DNA of 34,949 nt from Knoellia sinensis KCTC 19936 (GCF_000768705.1 NZ_AVPJ01000022.1:1-34949); one strand, 5' to 3'. Shown: positions 7,249 to 16,498, counted from the first letter of the stretch. Numbers and translations are program-made. Notes: generated by a model not told the origin, from the sequence alone.

Positions 7249-8754
7249 ATGAAGAGCCTCCATGTCGACGTGCTCGTCGTCGGCGCCGGTCTTTCCGGCG
7301 TGGGCGCCGCATGTCGCCTCGCCCAACTCAGCCCCGACCGATCCTTCGCCGTGCTCGAGTCGCGCGAGACCAGCGGCGGCACCTGGGACCTCTTCCGCTA
7401 CCCGGGGGTGCGCACCGACTCGGACGTCCACACGTTCGGCTACCCGTTCCGCCCGTGGGAGGGCAAGCACACCCTCGCGTCCGGCGAGAGCATCCGCGAC
7501 TACATCCGTGACACGGCACGCGAGTTCGAGGTCGAGGACCGTATCCACTACGGCCAGCGGGTCATCTCGGCGGCCTTCTCGTGGGGGACGGGCCGATGGA
7601 CCGTGAAGTCCGAGACGATCGACGGGCTCATCGAGCACACGGCGACCTTCCTCTACCTGTGCACCGGCTACTACTCCTACGACACCGGGCACGTGGTCGA
7701 CTTCCCCGGCCGCGCCGAGTTCGACGGGCCGATCATCCATCCGCAGTTCTGGCCCGAGACCTTCGACCCGACGGGCAAGCGCATCGTCGTCATCGGGTCG
7801 GGGGCGACCGCCGTCACGCTCGTGCCGGCGCTCGCGGATCGGGGTGCTGCGCACGTGACGATGCTTCAACGAAGTCCGAGCTACGTGCTCCCGATCCCGG
7901 GATCCGACGCCCTCGGCGCGGGAGCGGGCGCCATCCTTCCGAAGCGCCTCGGCCAACGACTGGTCCGTGGCAAGAACCTGCTGCTCAACGTCGGCCAGTA
8001 CGAGTTGAGCCGACGCTTCCCACGTGCCTCTCGGCGGGTGATCGCGGCGCTCAACCGGGCCTACCTCGGCAAGGACGCGGTGCGTGAGCACTTCACGCCG
8101 CGCTACGAGCCGTGGGATCAGCGGATGTGCTTCGTCCCGGACGGTGACTTCCTGCGGACCCTGAAGTCAGGGCGGGCCAGCGTCGTGACCGACACGGTCG
8201 ACACGTTCACGCCGACGGGCATCCGCGTCGGGAACGGCGATGAGATCCGGGCTGACGCCGTCGTGACTGCCACCGGGCTGCGCATCGAGGTCGCCGGTGG
8301 CATCACCTTCACCAAGGACGGTCAGATCTTCGACCCGAGCGACAGTTGGTTCTACAAGGGCGCGATGTTCGGTGGGGCTCCCAATCTCGCCGTGTGTCTG
8401 GGATACACGAACAACTCGTGGACACTGCGTGCCGACCTGACTTCGCGCTTCGTGTGTGCCGTGCTCAACGAGATGTCCGCCCGCGGCGCGGCGACGGCGA
8501 CCCCACGACTCGATCCGGACCTCGACGAGGGGGAGCCGCCGTTCGAGCTGTCTGCGGGCTATGTCCAGCGCTCGCGCCACCTCTTCCCGAAGCAGGGCAC
8601 GAAGAAGCCGTGGACGGTGCGGCAGAACTACTTCCACGACCGCCGTCTGATGTCGCCGAAGCGGGTCGACGACGGCATCCTCGAGTTCGCCGCACTTCCG
8701 GAGAAGCCGTCCGTCGACTCGCTGCCGCTGGGGGCTGTCGTCGGGGGTTCCTAG
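7249..8754 (+). CDS. EthA-type FAD-dependent Baeyer-Villiger monooxygenase
   Basis: 501 aa. The sequence tracks mycobacterial EthA closely: GAGLSG dinucleotide fold (12-17), GGTWDLFRYPGVRTDSD (43-59), the Baeyer-Villiger/FMO fingerprint F-x-G-x3-H-x3-W-P (158-169), a second fold GSGATAV (183-189), and KQGTKKPW near the C-terminus. It should use NADPH and O2 to insert oxygen next to a carbonyl or onto sulfur. EthA itself activates thioamide drugs such as ethionamide. No EthR-like TetR gene is adjacent. The ATG at 7249 has GGAG 8 bases upstream; an in-frame ATG at 7081 is rejected because it lies inside the divergent gene. The stop codon is part of the next gene's probable promoter. Confidence 0.9.
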   Translation: MKSLHVDVLVVGAGLSGVGAACRLAQLSPDRSFAVLESRETSGGTWDLFRYPGVRTDSDVHTFGYPFRPWEGKHTLASGESIRDYIRDTAREFEVEDRIHYGQRVISAAFSWGTGRWTVKSETIDGLIEHTATFLYLCTGYYSYDTGHVVDFPGRAEFDGPIIHPQFWPETFDPTGKRIVVIGSGATAVTLVPALADRGAAHVTMLQRSPSYVLPIPGSDALGAGAGAILPKRLGQRLVRGKNLLLNVGQYELSRRFPRASRRVIAALNRAYLGKDAVREHFTPRYEPWDQRMCFVPDGDFLRTLKSGRASVVTDTVDTFTPTGIRVGNGDEIRADAVVTATGLRIEVAGGITFTKDGQIFDPSDSWFYKGAMFGGAPNLAVCLGYTNNSWTLRADLTSRFVCAVLNEMSARGAATATPRLDPDLDEGEPPFELSAGYVQRSRHLFPKQGTKKPWTVRQNYFHDRRLMSPKRVDDGILEFAALPEKPSVDSLPLGAVVGGS

Positions 8755-8757
8755 ACT
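8752..8757 (+). promoter_or_regulatory. -10 box for nfo overlapping a stop codon
   Basis: TAGACT begins with the TAG stop of the monooxygenase gene and lies 7 bases before the nfo ATG, the spacing expected for a leaderless mRNA. Confidence 0.5.
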
Positions 8758-8764
8758 GGTCGGC

Positions 8765-9559
8765 ATGAGCCTCACCATCGGTGCCCACGTCGACCAAACC
8801 GACCCGCTTGCCGAAGCCGCCGCGCGCGGCACGACGCTGGTGCAGTTCTTCCTCGGTGATCCGCAGGGCTACAAGGGTCCCGAGGTGCGTTATGCCGGGG
8901 GAGCCGCCGGTCTGCGAGCCGACGCGGAGGCTGCCGGAGTGGATCTCTATGTCCACGCGCCCTACATCATCAACGTCGCGACGACGAACAACAGGATCCG
9001 GATTCCGTCGCGCAAGCTCCTCCAGCAGCACGTCGACGCGGCCGCCGAGATCGGCGCCAAGGGGCTCATCGTCCACGGTGGCCACGTCAACAAGTCGGAT
9101 GACCCCGAGGTGGGCTTCGACAACTGGCGCAAGGCGATCGAGGCCACGGACCTCAAGCTGCCACTGCTGCTCGAGAACACTGCGGGAGGCGACAACGCGA
9201 TGGCTCGATACCTCGAGCGCATTGCCAAGGTCTGGGATGCGATCGGATCAGCGTCACAGGCCGACCAGGTCGGCTTCTGCCTCGACACCTGTCACGCCCA
9301 CGCCGGTGGCAACAAGCTCGAGACTGTGGTGGACGACATCCTCGCCATCACGGGACGGATCGACCTCGTCCACTGCAACGACAGCCGTGACGCCTTCGAC
9401 TCGGGTGCCGACCGGCACGCCAACTTCGGTGCCGGGCAGATCGATGCGGACCTGCTGGCGGGCGTGGTGCGGTCCGCGGATGCACACGTGGTGTGCGAGA
9501 CGCCCGGAGGTGCCGACGAGCACAAGGCTGACTTCGCCTGGCTGCGGGAGCGGCTCTGA
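8765..9559 (+). CDS. nfo: Deoxyribonuclease IV (AP endonuclease)
   Basis: 264 aa, a normal length for the family. It cuts DNA 5' to abasic sites using three zinc ions in a TIM barrel. Visible motifs are YVHAPYIIN, VHGGHVN, LLLENTAGG, CLDTCHAHAGG and LVHCNDS, followed by D-x-G-x-D-R-H-A-N and a final ETPGG, supplying the His, Glu and Asp metal ligands. It lies 10 bases after the monooxygenase and 2 bases before the carboxypeptidase. A TAGACT box 7 bases before the ATG suggests its own leaderless transcript. With the glycosylase at 4898-5503 it gives two base-excision repair genes within 4 kb. Confidence 0.95.
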   Translation: MSLTIGAHVDQTDPLAEAAARGTTLVQFFLGDPQGYKGPEVRYAGGAAGLRADAEAAGVDLYVHAPYIINVATTNNRIRIPSRKLLQQHVDAAAEIGAKGLIVHGGHVNKSDDPEVGFDNWRKAIEATDLKLPLLLENTAGGDNAMARYLERIAKVWDAIGSASQADQVGFCLDTCHAHAGGNKLETVVDDILAITGRIDLVHCNDSRDAFDSGADRHANFGAGQIDADLLAGVVRSADAHVVCETPGGADEHKADFAWLRERL

Positions 9560-9561
9560 TC

Positions 9562-10521
9562 GTGGGTGCGAGGACGGTCTCGACGAGCGAACCTGCCCTG
9601 CCTGAGGGGGTGCTGACCCGTCCGCGGCGGCTGGCTGACGGCGACCGTGTCGTGGTCGCCTCCCCGAGCGGTCCAGCACCTCAGGACCGGATTGCGACCG
9701 GCGCCGCGATGCTCCGGGGCTGGGGCCTCGAGGTCGACGTCGCGCCGAGCGCAGGAGCACGCTCCCAACGGTTTGACTACCTTGCGGGCGACGACATCGC
9801 CCGCGCCCAGGACCTGCAGGATGCCTGGTGCGATCCGTCGGTGTCGGCGGTCCTTTGCGCACGGGGCGGCTACGGCGTGCAGCGCATGCTCGAGCACCTC
9901 GACTGGGACAAGATGCGCGCGGCCGGGCCCAAGGTGCTGGTCGGCTACAGCGACATCACCGCGCTCCACACGGCCTTCGCGACGAAGCTCGGTGTCGTCA
10001 CCCTGCACGGGCCAATGGTGGCGACCGAGGTGTTCGTCAACGACGAGCGCAGCGCCGAGCACCTGCGCCGCACCCTCTTCGAACCCGACTCCACGACGAC
10101 GCTCATGTCGGACGCGGCGCGTCCGGTGGTCCCCGGTCGGGCGAGCGGCGTGACCCTCGGTGGTTGCCTCAGCCTGCTGGCCGCCGAGGTCGGTACTCCC
10201 ACAGGACATCCGTCAGCGGCCGGCGCGATCCTGCTGCTTGAGGACGTCGACGAGAAGGCGTACCGGATCGACGGCTACCTGACTCACCTGTTGCGTTCGG
10301 GGTGGCTCGAGGGAGTCGCAGGCGTGGCCGTCGGTTCCTGGCAGGGTTGCGAACCCGTGGAGGACCTCGTGCGCGACCGACTCGGCGGGCTCGGGGTGCC
10401 GATCCTCTGGGACCTCGGGTTCGGTCACTGCCCGAGCACGATCACCGTGCCACTGGGCGTCGCAGCAACGCTCGATGCCAACGCAGGCACCCTGATGCTG
10501 GACACCCCCGCCCTGGTCTGA
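9562..10521 (+). CDS. LD-carboxypeptidase (S66 family, LdcA/MccF-like)
   Basis: 319 aa. S66 serine peptidases remove the terminal D-alanine of murein tetrapeptides (LdcA) or cut microcin-like amide bonds (MccF). The catalytic triad is Ser130 (GYSDIT), Glu227 (LLLEDVDEKAYRID) and His289 (GFGHCP); ASPSG and CARGGYG are also typical. No signal peptide is present, so it is cytoplasmic, consistent with peptidoglycan recycling. It starts with GTG 2 bases after nfo. It is convergent with, and 14 bases from, an oligopeptide importer operon that could supply murein peptides (inference). Confidence 0.9.
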   Translation: MGARTVSTSEPALPEGVLTRPRRLADGDRVVVASPSGPAPQDRIATGAAMLRGWGLEVDVAPSAGARSQRFDYLAGDDIARAQDLQDAWCDPSVSAVLCARGGYGVQRMLEHLDWDKMRAAGPKVLVGYSDITALHTAFATKLGVVTLHGPMVATEVFVNDERSAEHLRRTLFEPDSTTTLMSDAARPVVPGRASGVTLGGCLSLLAAEVGTPTGHPSAAGAILLLEDVDEKAYRIDGYLTHLLRSGWLEGVAGVAVGSWQGCEPVEDLVRDRLGGLGVPILWDLGFGHCPSTITVPLGVAATLDANAGTLMLDTPALV

Positions 10522-10535
10522 CCGCAGGCGAGGGC

Positions 10536-11540
10536 TCAGGCACGGCTGCTCGCACGCTGTGCCTCTGCCTGTGCGACGTGGCAGGCCGCCCGGGAACCCG
10601 TGCCACCGGCCAGAACCTCAAGGTCCTGGGTCCGGCACTGTGTGGCCACGCCTGCCTCATCGGCCAGACCGCCGGCAAGGACCTGACAGCGGACGTGGAA
10701 CCGGCAACCCCCGGGGATGCGGGTCGGGTCCGGTGGCTCACCCGTGAGGACGACCGGCTCCCCGCCCTCGGGAAGTACGGACAGCAGGGCCTGGGTGTAC
10801 GGGTGCGAGGGTGCCGTGAGGATCTGCTCGACTGGTCCAGTCTCGACGATCCGGCCGAGATACATCACGGCGACTCGGTCGGCGATGTTCCAGGCGAGGC
10901 CCAAGTCGTGCGTGACGACCAGCGCCGCCAGCCCCAGTTCGTCGCGCAGACGGAGCAACAGCGACAGGATCTCGCCGCGCACCGATGCGTCGAGCGAGGC
11001 GACGGGCTCGTCGGCGACGATGACCGTCGGGTCGAGCACCAAGGCGCCGGCGATGACCACCCGCTGTCGTTGGCCGCCGGACAATTCGTGTGGGTAGCGG
11101 AGGAAGAAGCGCTCCGGTGGTCGCAGCCCAGCGCGGGAGAGCGCGTCGGCCACCCGCTCGCGCTCGTCGGTGGCTTCGCCGTGGATGCGCAGCCCCTCTG
11201 CGACCGCGTCGTAGACGGTGTGGCGCGGGTTGAGGGATCCACTCGGATCCTGCAGCACGAGTTGTGCCTCGCGCCGATAGGCCTTGAGGGCCTTCCCGCT
11301 GTAGGACAACGGCGCACCCCGGTAGGCCACGACGCCGGCCGTCGGACGCTGCAGGCCGAGGAGGGTGCGCGCGAGCGTGGTCTTGCCGCAGCCGGACTCG
11401 CCGACGAGCGCGACGATCTCACCCGGGCTGACCTCCAGGTTCACGCCATCGACGGCCCGGGCGGGGCTCCCGCCCCGGCGACCGGGGAACTCGACGTGAA
11501 GGTCGGTGGCCTTGAGCAGTGGCTTGAGGTCGCTGGTCAT
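10536..11540 (-). CDS. Oligopeptide ABC importer ATPase (DppF/OppF type)
   Basis: 334 aa. Walker [10 protein letters not shown] (about 47-55), the ABC signature LSGGQRQR, Walker B VIVADEP and the H-loop THD are intact. The C-terminal oligopeptide-type extension with GGCRFHVRC follows. It powers peptide uptake as a heterodimer with the ATPase encoded just upstream. The ATG at 11540 overlaps that gene's stop as ATGA; a longer in-frame start would run into the upstream gene. It is the last gene of the five-gene importer operon and is convergent with the LD-carboxypeptidase. Confidence 0.93.
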   Translation of the reverse strand: MTSDLKPLLKATDLHVEFPGRRGGSPARAVDGVNLEVSPGEIVALVGESGCGKTTLARTLLGLQRPTAGVVAYRGAPLSYSGKALKAYRREAQLVLQDPSGSLNPRHTVYDAVAEGLRIHGEATDERERVADALSRAGLRPPERFFLRYPHELSGGQRQRVVIAGALVLDPTVIVADEPVASLDASVRGEILSLLLRLRDELGLAALVVTHDLGLAWNIADRVAVMYLGRIVETGPVEQILTAPSHPYTQALLSVLPEGGEPVVLTGEPPDPTRIPGGCRFHVRCQVLAGGLADEAGVATQCRTQDLEVLAGGTGSRAACHVAQAEAQRASSRA

Positions 11541-12565
11541 CGAGCCACCTTGGTCTCGGTCGGTTGTTGCACGTGACCCGCGAGCGACGCACCCTGGTCG
11601 GGAAGGACGAGCACGCACGCCGCGTCGTGGCGGTCACCCACGGACCAGAGCCGGGGGTCGATCACGTCGCACTGCTCGCGTCGCGACGGGCAGCGCGGAT
11701 GGAACGCGCACCCTGTCGGCAACGACTCCGGGTCGGGCGGGTCGCCGGCGAGTCCGTGCGGCCGCAACCGTGAAGAGGGGTCACCGATGGTGGGGAACGC
11801 TGCTGAGAGTGCCGCGCTGTAGGGGTGCTTCGCCTGATGGTGGACGTCCCGCGCTGGACCCACCTCGACGACGCGGCCGGCATACATGATGGCGAGACGG
11901 TCGCAGACGTCGGAGAGAACGGACAGGTCGTGGCTGATCATCAGCAGGCTGATGCCGGAGCCGGCGACCAGATCGTCGATGAGCCCGAGGATCTGCGCCT
12001 GGACCATGACGTCGAGTGCGGTGGTGGGCTCGTCGGCGATGATCAGGTCGGGACGGCACGCGAGCGCCATCGCGATCATCACGCGCTGTCGTTGACCGCC
12101 GGACAACTCGTGGGGATACGCACTCGCACGAGCGGCCGGCATACCGACGTCTTCGAGAAGCTGTGCCACACGAAGGGCGGCTCCAGACTCGTCGATCCTC
12201 TCGTGGAGCACGATCGGTTCGGCGATCTGCCGACCGATCGTGTGAACCGGGTTGAGGGAGTGCATTGCCCCCTGGAAGACGATGGAGGCGCCGGCCCACC
12301 GCACGGCGCGCAACCGCCCCCACGTCATGTCGACGACATCCTCACCCGCAAGGACGACGCGACCGGTGACCGTCGCGGTGGCCGGGAGAAGACGCAGGAG
12401 GGCCAGTGCGAGGGTGGACTTGCCCGACCCCGACTCGCCGGCGATCCCGAGTTTCTCACCTCGAGCGAGTTCGAGGTCCACGCCGCGCACGGCCGCGATG
12501 TCTTCGCCGCGGGCTCGGTAGGTGACAGTCAGATCCTGAATCGACAGGAGTGTCTCGCCCATCAT
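11537..12565 (-). CDS. Oligopeptide ABC importer ATPase (DppD/OppD type)
   Basis: 342 aa. Walker A GESGSGKST (43-51), a Q-loop (FQGAMHSLNPV), [21 protein letters not shown] and ISHDLSVLSDVCDR are all present. The C-terminal peptide-transporter extension GCAFHPRCPSRREQC carries the cysteines that bind an iron-sulfur cluster in some DppD/OppD proteins. Two adjacent ATG codons allow a start at 12565 or 12562. The first gives the ATGA overlap with the permease stop, as elsewhere in this operon. It pairs with the ATPase at 10536-11540. Confidence 0.93.
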   Translation of the reverse strand: MMGETLLSIQDLTVTYRARGEDIAAVRGVDLELARGEKLGIAGESGSGKSTLALALLRLLPATATVTGRVVLAGEDVVDMTWGRLRAVRWAGASIVFQGAMHSLNPVHTIGRQIAEPIVLHERIDESGAALRVAQLLEDVGMPAARASAYPHELSGGQRQRVMIAMALACRPDLIIADEPTTALDVMVQAQILGLIDDLVAGSGISLLMISHDLSVLSDVCDRLAIMYAGRVVEVGPARDVHHQAKHPYSAALSAAFPTIGDPSSRLRPHGLAGDPPDPESLPTGCAFHPRCPSRREQCDVIDPRLWSVGDRHDAACVLVLPDQGASLAGHVQQPTETKVAR

Positions 12566-13482
12566 CGGCTCCTGAGTCGCGGGTTGAGGACGCCCTCGAT
12601 GGCGCGCCCGCAGAGCGTGAAGGCCAGGGCCACCAAGGCGATCGCGATGCCGGGCGGGAGGATGTACCACCACATGCCCGAGCTCACGGCACCCGTGTCA
12701 CGAGCGGCCTGGATGGTGCTGCCCCACGACGGCACCGTCGGGTCGCCCAGACCGAGGAAGGCGACGGTCGACTCGGTGAGGATCGCGCCGGCGACCATGA
12801 GGGTGGTCTGCGCCAGAACGATCGGCATGACATTGGGCAAGACGTGTCGGGACATGACGTGCCAGTGGCCTCCGCCCAGGGCGCGCGCCCGCTCGATGTA
12901 CGGTCGCGCCTCGACGGCGAGGGTCTGGGCGCGGACCAGACGCGCAGTCGTCGGCCAGGCCGTGACTCCGATGGCAATGATGATGGTGGAAAGGCTGCGT
13001 CCGAGGACGGCTGCGAGGGCCACCGCCAGCACGAGGGTGGGCATGACGAGGAACCAGTCGGTGACCCTCAGCAGGGCGGCGGAGAGCCAGCCGTGGAAGT
13101 GCCCGGCCAGGATGCCAATGAGCCCTCCCACGGCGATGGAGATGAAGGTCGCAGCGAAGCCCACGGTCAATGAGACACGAGAGCCCCACAACACGAGGTC
13201 CAGCACGGAGCGACCGGATCGATCGGTGCCAAGCAGGAACTCCCCGCTCGGAGGCTGGAGGGGCTCGCCGGGCGGCCGCGTGACGCTGAGCGCCTCCTCA
13301 CCCACCACCCAGGGGACGAGCAGGGCGGACAAGACGAAGAGCGACAGCACCGCGAGCCCGAACAGCCCAGCACGGTTGCGACGGTACTCGCGCCAGAACG
13401 TCGCGACGGCCCGCCGACGCCGGGCCCACGTGAGTTGACGTGGACTCGTCCTGGCCGACCCCGACGAGGTATTCGTCGTCAT
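12562..13482 (-). CDS. Oligopeptide ABC importer permease (DppC/OppC type)
   Basis: 306 aa. A basic N-terminus (TWARRRRAVATFWREYRRNR) is followed by a first helix, an extracytoplasmic loop with the family motif LLGTDRSGRSVLDLVLWGSR, and five further helices. The EAA loop that docks on the ATPases reads ERARALGGGHWHVMSRHVLPN. It forms the translocation channel with the other permease. It overlaps both flanking genes by 4 bases. Confidence 0.93.
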   Translation of the reverse strand: MTTNTSSGSARTSPRQLTWARRRRAVATFWREYRRNRAGLFGLAVLSLFVLSALLVPWVVGEEALSVTRPPGEPLQPPSGEFLLGTDRSGRSVLDLVLWGSRVSLTVGFAATFISIAVGGLIGILAGHFHGWLSAALLRVTDWFLVMPTLVLAVALAAVLGRSLSTIIIAIGVTAWPTTARLVRAQTLAVEARPYIERARALGGGHWHVMSRHVLPNVMPIVLAQTTLMVAGAILTESTVAFLGLGDPTVPSWGSTIQAARDTGAVSSGMWWYILPPGIAIALVALAFTLCGRAIEGVLNPRLRSR

Positions 13483-14552
13483 GGTCGCACCCGCGGGTCG
13501 ACAATGGGATAGAGAAGGTCGGAGATGAGGTTCATGAGGATCACCGTGGCGGAGAAGATGACGAACAGGCCCTGGACGAGCGGGAGGTCGGGCACGCTGA
13601 GTCCCTCATAGAACAGCTTGCCGAGTCCGGGCCAGGAGAAGACCGTCTCGACGAGGACGGCCCCGAAGAGCACGAAGCCGACGTTGATGAAGACCAGAGT
13701 CATGGTGGGCAGCAGGGCGTTGGGGACCGCGTGCCGCCGCTTCACGTCACTGTCGCGCAAGCCCTTGGCGCGGGCGGTGACGAGGTAGTCGGAGCCCATT
13801 TCGTCGAGAAGTGACGACCGCATCACCATGAGGTACTGGGCGTAGACCACGGCCACGAGAGTGACGAGCGGCAGCACCATGTGGTGCGCGACGTCGAGGA
13901 CGGCCTCGAAGCCCTCCACTCCAGGTGTTTTCATGCCGGATGTCGGGAACCACCCCAGCCCCGAGCCGAAGATCACGATGAGGATCAGGCCGAGCCAGAA
14001 GCTCGGTACCGACCAGAGCGTCAGCGCGACCCCAGTGTGGACACGGTCGGAGGTGCTGCCGTGTCGCCACGCTCCCTGCAGGCCGAGCCAGAAGCCCAGG
14101 AGCGCGGATACGACAAGGCTGGCCCCGACGAGCAACACGGTGGGGCCAAGTCGTTCACCGACCATGGACAGGACCGGCCGGTGGTACTGGAACGACTCGC
14201 CGAAGTCGAAGCGGAGCACCCCGAGCAGGTAGGTCGCGAACTGCTCGAACACCGGCTTGTCGAGCCCGAACTCGCGTGCAAGGGCCTCCTTCTGCTCGAT
14301 CGTCACAGGTCGTCCGTGGGTCATCACCCGCACGGGGTCGCCCGGCACGATCCTGAAGAGGAAGAAGCTCGTGAAGATCACGGCGAGCAGCGACACGGCT
14401 GCGCCGAGCAGCCGTTGACCGACGTAGGCCGCGGTTCGGCGGACGGCCTCACGGTCACGTTCGCGCTCGAGGCGAGCCCCCGGCATACCGGAAGGCTGGT
14501 CCCGCACCTCCTCGAGGTGCGGGACCGCGCTCGTCGGGACGATGTCTGCCAC
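13479..14552 (-). CDS. Oligopeptide ABC importer permease (DppB/OppB type)
   Basis: 357 aa. It has six membrane helices. Family motifs are FRIVPGDPVRVM, REFGLDKPVFEQF, and the EAA loop VTARAKGLRDSDVKRRHAVPNALLPTM. The first ~45 residues are a longer, charged cytoplasmic tail than usual. A perfect 13-bp hairpin is embedded in codons 10-18 of this tail (14498-14526). The gene starts 5 bases after the binding-protein stop and ends in an ATGA overlap with the second permease. Confidence 0.92.
   Translation of the reverse strand: MADIVPTSAVPHLEEVRDQPSGMPGARLERERDREAVRRTAAYVGQRLLGAAVSLLAVIFTSFFLFRIVPGDPVRVMTHGRPVTIEQKEALAREFGLDKPVFEQFATYLLGVLRFDFGESFQYHRPVLSMVGERLGPTVLLVGASLVVSALLGFWLGLQGAWRHGSTSDRVHTGVALTLWSVPSFWLGLILIVIFGSGLGWFPTSGMKTPGVEGFEAVLDVAHHMVLPLVTLVAVVYAQYLMVMRSSLLDEMGSDYLVTARAKGLRDSDVKRRHAVPNALLPTMTLVFINVGFVLFGAVLVETVFSWPGLGKLFYEGLSVPDLPLVQGLFVIFSATVILMNLISDLLYPIVDPRVRP
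14498..14526 (-). promoter_or_regulatory. Perfect hairpin inside the start of the first permease gene
   Basis: Arms GGTCCCGCACCTC and GAGGTGCGGGACC are exact 13-bp complements around a 3-base loop (GAG on the minus strand). The structure begins 26 bases into the permease gene and about 32 bases after the binding-protein stop. Hairpins at this place in ABC operons often protect the binding-protein mRNA and lower permease expression; that role is inferred here. Confidence 0.7.
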
Positions 14553-14557
14553 GCGGG

Positions 14558-16432
14558 CTACTCCCGGTCGTCGGCAGTGGCACCACCGCGCCGGCGGGCG
14601 ACGAGGAACGCCCCTCCGAGTGCGGCGAGGGCTGCGGCGCCGACACCGACGACCAGACCCGTGTTGCCGGTGGTGCCGCCGGAGTCCTCGTTCGACTCCT
14701 CACCCGCGGGCGTTGCGGACCACCAGGACCAGTAGCCGTCCTGGCCGTTGAAGTTGCCACCAGGGTCGGGCTGCGGGGTCATCGAGCCGATGACGTCGCT
14801 GCGGAAGGCCTCGAGCTGGTCGGCGTAGCCCCACACCACGAAGATGTTGTCCTTGTAGAGGATCTCCTGCATCTGCTTGACGATCTCGGCGCGCTTGGCG
14901 CGGTCGAGCTCGGCGAGTTGTGCGGCGTAGAGCTTGTCGTACTCGGGGTTGCAGTAGTAGGCGTCGGACAGGTACGGCCCGCCGACCTTGGCCGGCAGCC
15001 CGGAGCATCGGTTGATGCCGAGGATGTAGTCGGGGTCGGGGTTGACGCTCCAGCCGGTCGTGAGGATGTCGTAGGTCCCGGCGTCGAGGAGGGCACCGAC
15101 CTCGGAGACGGGCAGGACCTTGAGCTCCATGCCGGCTTCCTTGGCCCACTCGCGCATCATTTCGGCGGCCTGGATGTATTGAGGATTGTTGGCGTGCACG
15201 TTGAAGCGGAACGACAGCTTCAGACCGTCCTTGGCCCGTATGCCGTCCGCCCCCTTCGCGTAGCCGGCTGCGTCGAGGATTTCGTTCGCCTTGGCGACGT
15301 CGAACCCGACGGCCTCGGCGTCGCTGGGCTCCCAGTGGTAGTCGGAGTAGCGCGACGGGATGTAGCCGCCGTTGGCCTCACCGAAGCCGCCGTAGGCCGT
15401 CTTGTAGATCGCCTCACGGTCGATGGTGCGCACCAGGGCTTCGCGGACGACCGGGTCCTTGAGGGCCTTGTTGCCGTCGCCGAACTCGGTGCCGTCCTGC
15501 AGCTTCGCCCCCGGGTTGAGCGTGATCGCTTGGAAGCGCTTGCCCTTGGCCTTGTTGACCGTGATGTTGTCGGCGCCCTCGAGGCTGCGGGCCTGGGCCG
15601 GTGTCAGCCCTGAGACGAACGAGACCTCGCCGGCCTTGAGTGCCTCGACCTGTGCGTCAGGATCGGTGATGTAGCGGAACACGAGCTTGTCGAACTTGGG
15701 TGCGCCTCGCCAGAAGTCCTTGTTGGGGACGAGGGTGATGGAGTTGTTCACGTCGTGCTCGCTGAGGATCCAGGGGCCGTTGCCGACGACCGGGAACTCC
15801 TTGTCGTTGTTGAACTTCGCGAAGTCCCCCGCGTTCTCCCACTTGTGCTTGGGCAGGATCGGCACGTCGAGGGCGAGCATCGTCGCCTGGGGAGCCTTGA
15901 GCTTGATGACGAGCGTCCTCGGGTCGGGGGCGGTCACGCTCTCGAAGTTCTCGACGAAGTTGCCATTGGCGGTGGCCGCGGCCTCGTCCTTCATCATCGT
16001 GTCGAAGGTCCAGCGTGCGTCCTCCGCGGTGACGGGCTGGCCGTCGGACCAGTTGGTCTCGCGGATCGTGTAGGTCCAGGTCAAGCCGTCCTCGGACGTT
16101 TCCCACTTCTCGGCCAGGGCGGGGATGGACTCGCCGGTCTTGGGGTCGTAGTTGGTGAGGAAGTCGTACATGAGCCGGCCCAGGCTCGTGGTGATCAGGC
16201 GTACCGCCAGGAAGGGACTGAGTGAGTCCACCTCCTGTGACACCGCGATGGTGAGAACCTTCTCCTCGCCCGCCGATCCCTCCGCGGGGGCCGCCTGAGC
16301 CGACGCGCCTCCGACGAGGAGGGCGGCGAGCAACCCCAGAATGCTGACGACACCGGCGACGGCTCGGCGTCGCCGACGCCCCACCCGCCATTCAGGAGTC
16401 GTTCTCGCGTGGCTGTCCCTCGACCTGACCAT
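14558..16432 (-). CDS. Peptide-binding protein of ABC importer, C-terminally membrane-anchored
   Basis: 624 aa, SBP_bac_5 (cluster C) family. Residues 1-48 form a basic, long signal peptide ending ASAQAAPAE, with no lipobox cysteine. The binding domain runs from about 55 to 575 (DSLSPFLAVR, GLTWTYTIRETNWSDGQPVTA, NGPWILSEHDV). The C-terminus has a Ser/Gly/Thr linker, a hydrophobic helix (about 592-612) and the basic tail RRRGG. The protein therefore appears to be held by a C-terminal helix instead of a lipid. It delivers peptides to the permeases encoded downstream. GAGGGAA serves as the ribosome binding site for the ATG at 16432. First gene of the operon. Confidence 0.92.
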   Translation of the reverse strand: MVRSRDSHARTTPEWRVGRRRRRAVAGVVSILGLLAALLVGGASAQAAPAEGSAGEEKVLTIAVSQEVDSLSPFLAVRLITTSLGRLMYDFLTNYDPKTGESIPALAEKWETSEDGLTWTYTIRETNWSDGQPVTAEDARWTFDTMMKDEAAATANGNFVENFESVTAPDPRTLVIKLKAPQATMLALDVPILPKHKWENAGDFAKFNNDKEFPVVGNGPWILSEHDVNNSITLVPNKDFWRGAPKFDKLVFRYITDPDAQVEALKAGEVSFVSGLTPAQARSLEGADNITVNKAKGKRFQAITLNPGAKLQDGTEFGDGNKALKDPVVREALVRTIDREAIYKTAYGGFGEANGGYIPSRYSDYHWEPSDAEAVGFDVAKANEILDAAGYAKGADGIRAKDGLKLSFRFNVHANNPQYIQAAEMMREWAKEAGMELKVLPVSEVGALLDAGTYDILTTGWSVNPDPDYILGINRCSGLPAKVGGPYLSDAYYCNPEYDKLYAAQLAELDRAKRAEIVKQMQEILYKDNIFVVWGYADQLEAFRSDVIGSMTPQPDPGGNFNGQDGYWSWWSATPAGEESNEDSGGTTGNTGLVVGVGAAALAALGGAFLVARRRGGATADDRE

Positions 16433-16492
16433 GGCTGTTCCCTCGCTCGTTCGGACGACGTTGTCTCTGGTGCGAGTCGCACACCGATGGCC

Positions 16493-16498
16493 ACGCTA
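16493..16498 (-). promoter_or_regulatory. Possible -10 box of the peptide importer operon
   Basis: TAGCGT on the minus strand, about 60 bases before the binding-protein ATG, followed by a 5' leader with its own ribosome binding site. The -35 region is not convincing. The 16499-16571 stretch is the most AT-rich part of this region. Confidence 0.3.
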
